Positions 56,061 to 64,000 of a stretch of DNA of 64,000 nucleotides are shown here, one piece after another. This DNA comes from Magicicada septendecula (lineage: Eukaryota; Arthropoda; Insecta; Hemiptera; Cicadidae). The position numbers and the translations under genes were made by a program. How positions within the stretch are numbered: position 1 is the first letter of the stretch; every line of letters begins with the position of its first letter. The notes beneath the pieces were generated by a model that worked only from the letters and a program-made list of their open reading frames with translations, was not told the origin of the DNA and made no database searches. Where the stretch lies: the NCBI GenBank assembly GCA_034769895.1, contig CM068372.1, positions 381,753,910 to 381,817,909 on the forward strand. Reading direction: 5' to 3'.

Positions 56061-57119
56061 TGAACCAGCTTGCATCACAACATCCCAGAACATCGCTGAC
56101 CCCATAGATGAATTAAACTTCAAGACCTCCGACACACACCACCCATCTCAACCAGAGTGCTCTTCCGATGCCAAGTCAGTCTTTAAAACAGGTGGGAGAT
56201 TTCCATTTATTAAATCAGTGAGCAGCAGTGCACAGATTTTTATTTAATTTAAATGACATTCCAGATTCTTGTACAAACATTCTCGTAAGGGTATCAGAAG
56301 CACAGTGTTCGATTCATTAACAGTGTAATTAAACTTTTCACAATTGAAATTGTAATGAGTGATCAAGATGTAATCTGTTGAAAGCTGCAGTTAACCTTTT
56401 CAAACCATCTAATTGTAATTCCTAACTGAAATCCAATTTTGAAGACTGATTAGAATTTTTGTAATGATTTAAAAGGATCTAAAAGGATTCAGAATTTAAA
56501 GTAAGATTGAAATTTATAACTTATGAGTAATATTTTAATTGTTAAAAGCTGTACTTAAACTTTCACATACTTAAATTATATCTTACTACCGTAATTCATA
56601 TTTTATTTAAACTTATAAAGGATCCATTGTTTTATTACTTGAGTGACCTGTTGCTAATAGTATTTGCTAATGATGATTCGTACAGAGTGCATATAGATCT
56701 CTATATATATATTTGTCAATATAAAATTATATCGATGAGCAATAATTTTTGTTTTACATTTATAATGATTAAAGTTTGGTTAGAACCAGCCCTGTGGTCA
56801 CACACTTATATTTGTGAATTGTATTATTAACTGTGCTAAAGGATCCACCTGTTATGTTGGTTGATTAATTCTTGTTTTGATAACATTATTATTTATGATG
56901 AACACACATTCTATGTATGTATATGTATACAGTATATGTATATGTGTAGACATTTGGGATAAAATGAAAACTAAGGGCTGTTTGAAATATATATTCTATT
57001 CTATAGAAGAACTGTGTAATAAAACCTGTATAACGTTGATCTGCGGAAATTCAATAAAAAGTTGTTATTGTTAAATAAGCGTTTTATTGCAAGTCCTGTC
57101 ACAATGGGCTCCAGCCATT
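56061..57119. other. No recognised gene
   Basis: AT-rich, featureless apart from short TATATG runs near 56900-56945. Confidence 0.55.
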
Positions 57120-57490
57120 TTTTGCTTCATCTAGGCCCTAGAGTCTTAGTTATTAAATTTTACGTAACGGCCGTAAGTGGCAGTTTCAAGGCTAGAGGGA
57201 ACACGCTCAAAGAAGAAATGGGCGTACAAAGGTCAGTCATCGACTGCATTGAAGAAAAACAACTAATCTGGTACGGACACATACAAAGAATGGGGCAAGA
57301 CCGACTGCCAAGAAAACAATGAGATAGATACCTGGAGAGCACAGAAAGAAAGGAAGACCCAGGAAAACAGGATAGAGGGCATAAGAAGATCAATGAGCGA
57401 CAGAGGACTACGGAAACTGCAATGACAGTCACTAATGGAGATTAGGCGTCGTAGGACGTTTTGACCCCGAATTAATAATAATAATACAGA
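57120..57490 (+). pseudogene. RTE-type LINE fragment, 3' end
   Basis: Reads MGVQRSVIDCIEEKQLIWYG, HIQRMGQDRLPRKQ, then a stop and shifted frames to a final VLTPN and an (AAT)n tail (57473-57485). Typical C-terminal end of an RTE-type RT. Confidence 0.8.
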
Positions 57491-58975
57491 TAACAGGAAG
57501 ACTGTAAACGGTAAAAGTCGCCTTGTTTGTATCGAACATGAGGCATTAGTTACCTCTTAATTACATTTGAAATTTTTCATTTCTAATTGTTGAACATTAT
57601 GAGGTTTTTATGCAATACAACTGACGTCAATCCGCTGCCAATGAAGATACTTTACTGACGGCATCACTGTAAATAAATAGAGAATGAGCGATATATACAG
57701 TAGAAATAAATAGACAATTACACATTGCACGGTGTAATCGAAACCATGGCAAATACTGTTTTAATCGAAGAGGCATAAATTCATATTTGTGTCACAAGGT
57801 CCTATGACTCTGAATCACATTTGAAATAGTAAAATACAGGTTCATACGAGCGCCGGTATGTTTTATGAAATAATGTAAAATAATTATACTGAATAATATC
57901 GTTTGCACGTTGTTCGGTATCAAAGAGAAAAATAAAAATTCAGTCTACTGATCAACGTTATACTAGAAATAGAAATTATTACACAGCTTTCACGCGGGGG
58001 TAATCGAAAGCGCGGCAAATACTGTTGTGCTGTAATCGATGAGAAATAAATCCATTTCGACTTTATTATCCTGGCGTGGAGAACTGTTTTTTAATTCCGA
58101 GCAAATCGATCGATCGAACCGGGCGTGCACCGTGCCGCCCTCCTCCCCCTTACGCTCCTTCATCTCCACCCTTCCTCCGCCGCCCTTTCGCCTTAAATAG
58201 ATTTATGTGATTGAATTGAACCCTAGTCAGGCGTGCATATCATTTTAAAATGAAGGAACGAGTATCGAGCCCAATCCAGCAGTGTATTGTACGTAAAGCC
58301 AGTCCTTTTAATACACTGAAAAAATATTAATAATAGTATAGTATTATTATTAATGTGAAATGTGTATTTTTAGGACGTGTTTTCTTTTTTTAGAGTAAAC
58401 GGATAGATGTATTTTTATCTATACGTCTTTTAGCCGGCTAATAATAATACTTGACAATATTAAAGAAAGAAATGACACTTTAGGGAATCTATTTACGGAG
58501 GCCTTCAAGGTAAAAGTGCTTGTATTCGAACTTTGTATTTGTTTATGGAACGTTATTTTTTCGAATGGGTGCGCGCGCGCCTGCATGTGTCCGTATGTAT
58601 GCGTTTCTCATACATCCCTGCGTTTATGGAAGTGTATTTTGGAATAAGATTATTATTAGTATGTTTTCTGAGCTACAGAACTCTCTCACTATTTTGTACA
58701 AATTTCATTTATTTTTACTTAAAGTCAAATTAATAAATTTTAATACCACTGGGAGGTGATCATACATCATGTGTCATAATGTATGTTTTTGTTTTAAATC
58801 TTTGTTTACTTTTAACGTGTTTTGTTAACGTATACACGCAGATGTTGGGACAGTAACATGCCGTATTCCATCTGACTGCTGAATGACTTCCATTTTTGGT
58901 ACGTGTTAAAGTTACAAAAAGTTTTTAATTAAATATACTACGTTAGGACTTGGGTTAAATAGTCTGATATCCGGC
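57491..58975. other. No recognised gene; a two-copy degenerate repeat
   Basis: GTAATCGAAA followed by GGCAAATACTGTT recurs near 57742 and 58002 (about 259 bp apart). A GC-rich patch lies at 58095-58195. ORFs of 60-80 codons near 58520-58760 are not recognised. Confidence 0.5.
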
Positions 58976-59700
58976 AAGGATTTCCAAAATTTTTCAGAAT
59001 TTTTACTTTTTTTAGTCTCCGATGTCCAAGAATTTGACATTTCCAAAACTGACCACTGAACCCAGATTTTGTTCAAAATTATCTTTAATTTGACATTCCA
59101 CTTGAATTTTTCAGAACTTCAATCCTCCTTTTGGGGCTTGGTGTCCTAAAATTATGAAACAACCAAAACTGAATATTAAATACAAATTTTTGTTCGTCAT
59201 CTTTAATCTGATACCCACATATTGTTGTCTTCATCATCATCATCAACTTCAAGGGTTAGGCTCATCCTGAAACTGTTCCGGGACCCGCTTCGCTCTCGGC
59301 CGTCCTACATCTCTCTTTCCCACCGGTCTGTATTCCATTGGTAGCACTGGAATCCTGTCACCTACCAATCTTCACGAATGTTCACGCCACCTTCGTTTGT
59401 TGCTCCTTAACTGTTCCAACGACTCCCAGTTCCGTTCTTATATCCACATTCTCCTTTCTATCGACAATGGTACAGCCCAGAGTACTCCTCATAAATTTCA
59501 CCTCTGCTGACATATGGTTGTCAAAACCTTTTTTCAAAATTTGGACCATTTTTATGGGGTCGCGGTGTCCAAATATTCTGAAATTTCTGAAACTGGACAG
59601 TGTATTCAGATTTCTTTTTACACTATCTTTAATTTGATACCGCGTATGGATTTTTTTTTCTCAATACTTTGCCCCCTCACATTTTTGCCTCGTTATTTTT
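58976..59700. repeat. Degenerate tandem repeat interrupted by a LINE fragment
   Basis: Units carrying GATGTCCAA or GGTGTCC, a TGAAA/AACTG stretch and ATCTTTAATTTGATACC lie near 58990-59100, 59110-59220 and 59515-59645. The LINE fragment at 59222-59514 sits between the second and third units. Confidence 0.55.
59222..59514 (-). pseudogene. RTE-type LINE fragment, 3' end
   Basis: Minus strand: SAEVKFMRSTLGCTIVDRK, DIRTELGV, DRIPVLPMEYRPVGKRDVG and PEQFQDEPNP across shifted frames, ending in an (ATG)n tail at about 59228-59245. Confidence 0.75.
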
Positions 59701-59719
59701 AGATAACCGATCTAAAAAT

Positions 59720-61262
59720 CGGTATGGAGAACCATACATGACTTCCATGTTCTAAAATTTAAATTTAAAATCATTTAAATATTAATTAAATAAGTGGATG
59801 CTTGAGTTCTGAAGAAAGTACGTATCAGCTAAAATGGTACCTCCAAGTCAGGTGGATTAAGACTATCCTCAACCTTCGTGAGGAAGGACTGTACTTTTGG
59901 ATAAAATGTCTGTAGGTCAAACGAAGAGCTAGCTAAAGGTAGCTGCGATCTGATTCCTGTAATGAAATTGGACTATCGCTGCGAGGGGCCGAGGGATGTC
60001 TATAGTGTTATCAGGGATGTCTATAGTGTTATCAAAGTCTTACCTGTCAATACTATACTAGTCATTTTTCTTTTTTAAAATCGAGTCTTGATTTCTTTCT
60101 TTCCATTTGTCTTCTGATTTCCTGAACGACTATTCTGTTCACCCGTTTATAAATTTCTCAGCAAAACATTTCTTCCTTAATACGTTTGTGTCTCCTGATT
60201 AACACCCACCATTCTGATCCATGTCATAACGCTATATTCCACACAGGCTAGTAAATAACTAGCCATCAGGGAGGTCAAAATATTTTCAAGGAGGGGCAAA
60301 AAATTTTCCAAAAGAGAAATATATTTATATATTTTTCATACATACACACATGCACATATTAGTTTATAATTCTCATATCATAATAGAAATAAATACACAG
60401 ATAGTATTAATTGCTTTAATACAACAACACTACCCAGCGATCCACAGGAAGCAAATCGATGTCCATCTTTTCGGCTTGCACGCGTTGTGTTGGTGTGGGT
60501 TTCGGCACTTTCCGTTTAAAAAGCGTGCAGACATAAGAAAATAAACATGAGTGAGGCAAGAAATAACGCGAATTTTGTATGTGTGTGTGTGTGTCCTGCC
60601 GGCCTTTTTATTGCGGTAATCACAATAATAAAACTTTGGAAAAGTAAACATTACATAATTGAGATATGCTTGCCAGCCAGGAACGATATATTTTCACTCG
60701 TACGTGATTTAAATTAAAATGAAAAATATAGGATTTTGTTAAAGTGAAATGAAATGTCTCCATAGAAACTACTTCTTTGTTGTCAATAACGTAGTACACA
60801 TATAAAACTTATAAAAATTTACCTCCTCCATCATCAACTACCATTTTAATTTATAAAAATAATTACCCCCTCCCACCTTCAACTACCATTTTCATTTATC
60901 GATATTTCATCTACCTTTCTACAGTGCATTATTATGACCTTCTTTTCAGGATACTTTATTTATCAAAAGTAAGCACTTTACTCTTGTTAAAACGTAAAAC
61001 GTTGCAGGTAAACTACCCCTTTCCCTTAACCGATCTTCACCAAAAACAATAGGCCTCGAGTCCTCTACAATTCAGAGCTGTATGCAAAACATTATTTGAT
61101 TCTGTTTGAATTTGCGGCTGTTATATTTCGCCATAGAAAAATTCTACACAGACACATACAGACACTTTTCGAAAAATGACTTGTTTTCATGTTTTGATGG
61201 TAGTACAATCAGAATCTGCCGTTATCTCGAACACGATCCATTTCCTTATGGAACATGGAAGT
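59720..61262 (-). mobile_element. RepA family, full-length inverted copy
   Basis: Aligns over its length with the reverse complement of 9613-11160, including both terminal hairpins and the internal GT/CA tract. It has a duplicated 20-bp segment (AGGGATGTCTATAGTGTTAT) near 59992-60034 not seen in the other copy. No functional ORF is present. Confidence 0.8.
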
Positions 61263-61289
61263 AAAAGCAATAGAAGTGTGCAGGGTAAA

Positions 61290-61805
61290 AGTCATCATCA
61301 TCACCACTCCAAGGACTAGGCCTTAGACCTGTTCCGGAACCCATCTCCTCCTCGATCTACCGACATCTCTCTTCCCAGTAGGATGATAACCCAAGGCAGC
61401 CACAGGTAAGACGAATCAGGCATGAGATTGAAGTGTACCTTGCGTCCCTCTTACAAATTTCATTTTGGCTGCCTGAATCCTCTCCAGGTCCCTTTTACCA
61501 AGAGTCCATGTCTCACTAGCATACAGAAATGTGGGAACAGCCACAGTTTTATAAAATTTCATTGGGGTATCCTTCCGTGTTTTACTTTTCAGGTACCTAT
61601 GAATCGATCCACAGATGCGTCTAAATTTTGTCAGCTTACTATCCTAATCAGTATCAGTTCCATATAAGATATTACAACCCAGGTAATTAAAATGACTAAC
61701 CTGATCTAAAATCTGATTATTCACGACTATCTTGGTTCTTATAGGATACCTGCCCTGAAATGCCATCGTTTTAGATATTGTAGCACAGATCTGTAGCCCA
61801 TAGTA
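61290..61805 (-). pseudogene. RTE-type LINE fragment (same family as 20 kb copy)
   Basis: Minus strand: HPIRTKIVVNNQILDQV, KFYKTVAVPTFLYASETW, KRDLERIQAAEMKFVRG, LGYHPTGKRDVGRSRRRW, with an (ATG)n tail near 61290. Frameshifts are present. Confidence 0.8.
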
Positions 61806-62430
61806 CAGATAGTATTGAGTGAAAGTATGTAAGTAAAAGTAAGTACATATCCTAAGTATTATGAAAATGCGTTCAAAAGTTATTGTGACGCATATCCCAA
61901 ACAGATGTGGGGTCTACATACAGATGTCAAACCGTTACAGTGTGTTACAGCTGAGAGCTTGCTTTGCCCGTTCAGTCGCACTGGGTTTTATTGTTGATTC
62001 AAATTCTTCCCTCTTCAGTCTCCTAAAAATCCACTGTAGGACATATGGGCACCTTCTTCACTCATCACTTGCCTTGTATTGAGCAATAAGCGTCGACCTG
62101 TGTCCTGAATGTCCTTTCAGCTAATGCGCCCTTATTGTCCGTGTTCTCACGGTATCTAGGTTAATATAATTTTTACTCCAGGTTTGTTTCTACTTATGTT
62201 TTTCACTTTTGTTATGGATCGTACCAGTTCATGTTTTTTCTCGTTCCCAAATGACTTGAGCCTTATCATTTTTTCGGATCTGAGTGCAATGAACGGGAAG
62301 GACACAACAGTGTGACATTTAGAGCATTAAAACTTTAACGGTTGGAGTCAACTGTAGTATAATTATTTTCCGGCATGTTGGGTCGATTCGTATCCTTTCT
62401 GGTGTCCCTTTTTAGAGAATTTATAAGATC
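61806..62430. other. No recognised gene
   Basis: A 73-codon ORF (61861-62082) is not recognised; the rest is unassigned. Confidence 0.5.
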
Positions 62431-62850
62431 ATCATCATCATCCTCAAGGTTTAAACCAAGAATGGTTTGTTCCGGTCTTAAATAGGCAAATATTACAGCT
62501 GGTCACTCCAGCGCTTCCTCGGACGTCCCGCACCTTTCTGTCTCCTCGGCTTATAGTTCAATAGTTGTTTGGGGATGCGGCAGTCATACTTTCGGCAAAG
62601 ATGTTCCCACCAGTTCAGCCGATACTGGGCGATCTTGTCGAGTATACTCATAATATTCAGTTTCTGCCGTATATCTGTGTTTCTTCTATGATCATGGAGA
62701 GTATACCCTGCCACGTGCCTGAGAAATCTCATTTCAGCCGCTTGGATGCGACTGTTCTGGCTTTTCGTTAAAGTCCAATTCTCAGACCCATAAAGAAGTG
62801 TGGGAAGACCCATCACCTTGTAGAATTTTAGGCGTGTTCCTTTACTTGGA
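62431..62850 (-). pseudogene. RTE-type LINE fragment, 3' end
   Basis: A 107-codon open minus-strand stretch (62493-62816) reads MGLPTLLYGSENWTLTK, IQAAEMRFLRHVAGYT, RRNTDIRQKLN and KGAGRPRKRW, followed by an (ATG)n tail at about 62431-62445. It is among the least decayed LINE fragments here. Confidence 0.85.
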
Positions 62851-62947
62851 ATTTTTAAGATACTACATAAATATGCGGAAAATTATTTGCTTTCTTGTTC
62901 AAATTATCGTCCTGTCCAACTGTAGCAACTGTAGCGGTGTTATTTAA

Positions 62948-63640
62948 GGGCTCTCGTAACCGGAAAATAGACCAAACGGTTTTTTTTTTTTTTTTTTTTT
63001 TTTTTAAGCTTCAATATTTTCTGAGTAATTTGATACCAAATTTATGTGAAAACTCTTAATAATAAATTGTTTATGCTTTAAAAAATTGAGATCGTAGGAA
63101 AAGTTCTCTCAAAAGTGCTGATAAAGTTATCATTTTCTACAAATCTGTAACTCCCTTTTAACAAATCCCGTAAATTTTTACCATTGGAAAAGGAATTTCA
63201 ATAAACATTCACTACTAATGTCCGTAATAAAGCTAATATTTGCTGATCTGAGTCGTGCTAGTTTAAACAATCTCTTTCATGGTAGTACACAGAATGCAAA
63301 CGAGTCGCTGAACAATTTGATTTGGAATCATTTGTCAAAAAATATATTTGCTGGACTGGATACTTTGGTTTTTCGTGTACATGATGCTGTGTTGACCTTA
63401 AGTGAAGGTAATATAAGTGTCAAGTCTTACAAAAATTAGGGATCAAAATAGGATCAAATAAGTTTAATAAGGTTAAGAATGGAAAAAATTGACTTGCCAG
63501 GAATCCATTGAGGCAAATGTAGCAGTAGATGAATTGATGGAAAAAATTAGACAATCAATTAGAAATATGAAGAGAAAACTAGAGCACCAAGTAAACAAAA
63601 ATAAAGACCCCGAGTATGGAACCGGACTATTTTAAATCAG
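62948..63640 (+). pseudogene. Mutator-like transposase relic
   Basis: 63230-63420 reads FADLSRASLNNLFHGSTQNA, NESLNNLIWNHLSKNIFAGL, VFRVHDAVLTLSEGNIS, matching the segment around DLSSSKLLKKCL...NAMIWERCHKKHF of the 43 kb relic. Shifted frames continue to EYGTGLF near 63615-63636. Upstream, GGGCTCTCGTAACCGG (62948) could mark a terminal repeat, followed by a T-run at 62980-63005. The first two thirds of the gene are missing. Confidence 0.65.
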
Positions 63641-64000
63641 GGAAATCAATGAAAATCTGGTTTAAAAACTTTAATTGCGTTTTTCTGAAAATCGATTTTT
63701 TTTAGATAAATGATCCATTATTTCAGAAACTAAGTGAACTATCAAACTGAAATTTCTATGGTTATTGGGTTAATGGAGATATAACCACATTACTAGAATT
63801 ATACAGTTTCACTGAAATATAAAAACTTAAAAAATTAGAAGTATCCTTTTTGTATGCACATTTTTAGAGCAAAACATGAAAAATTATACAAAATCATAAA
63901 ATTGAGATATCTTCATAATTGTAGTAGCGTTTGTAGTGTATAAGCTGGTTATCTGCGTGCTAAAATTTCAGACTTATATCTTTTACAGGTTCTCAAAGTT
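63641..64000. other. AT-rich sequence downstream of the Mutator-like relic
   Basis: Probably the 3' part of the same element, but no terminal repeat can be confirmed before the window ends. Confidence 0.4.

Overview
The window looks like repeat-dense intergenic DNA from a large, AT-rich animal genome, most likely an arthropod and probably an insect. This is an inference from the mix of a Ty3/Gypsy element, Penelope-like elements (PLEs), RTE-type LINE fragments, hAT and Mutator-like relics and many microsatellites. I see no convincing host gene, no rRNA or tRNA gene and no CRISPR array. Nearly every support-worthy protein belongs to a transposable element.

Layout. 1-7362 is a young Ty3/Gypsy LTR retrotransposon. 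The window opens inside its 5' LTR, gag and pol are intact, and the 3' LTR is complete; pol appears to be read by a -1 frameshift at a canonical slippery heptamer touching the gag stop. 7363-13140 holds a ~1.5 kb non-coding repeat family (RepA) in tandem and low-complexity DNA. 13150-19022 holds one degraded PLE 3' end, then a composite PLE insertion: an internally deleted inverted copy beside a copy with an intact 820-residue reverse transcriptase/GIY-YIG ORF, bounded by a 12-bp target-site duplication. 20040-26090 holds broken RTE-type LINEs, one split by a 128-bp tandem-repeat element, and a small inverted-repeat element with an 11-bp duplication. 26256-28580 is a DNA element with ~310-bp terminal inverted repeats carrying a broken copy of a conserved but unclassified ORF. 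28.6-35.5 kb holds LINE scraps and simple repeats. 35.5-37.6 kb is a reverse-strand LTR-like block ending in an exact tRNA-Lys-type primer-binding site. 38-43.9 kb holds a PLE scrap, a CpG-rich block, a 35-bp perfect hairpin and a Mutator-like relic. 44493-45179 is a hAT element with an 8-bp duplication. 45496-48258 is a 2.76 kb element with perfect 38-bp inverted termini and a 7-bp duplication whose interior resembles an LTR. 48.3-64 kb holds another PLE end with 109-bp inverted arms, further LINE and RepA copies and a second Mutator-like relic.

The most interesting threads are: (a) a recurring hammerhead-ribozyme-like core (CUGANGA, an extra U, a stem, GAAA) at several PLE-type ends; (b) repeated primer-binding-site-like motifs inside the LTRs of several different elements; (c) the TIR-bounded element with an LTR-like interior; (d) the TIR element with the unclassified ORF. 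All translations and alignments were done by eye, so boundaries of degraded relics are approximate.
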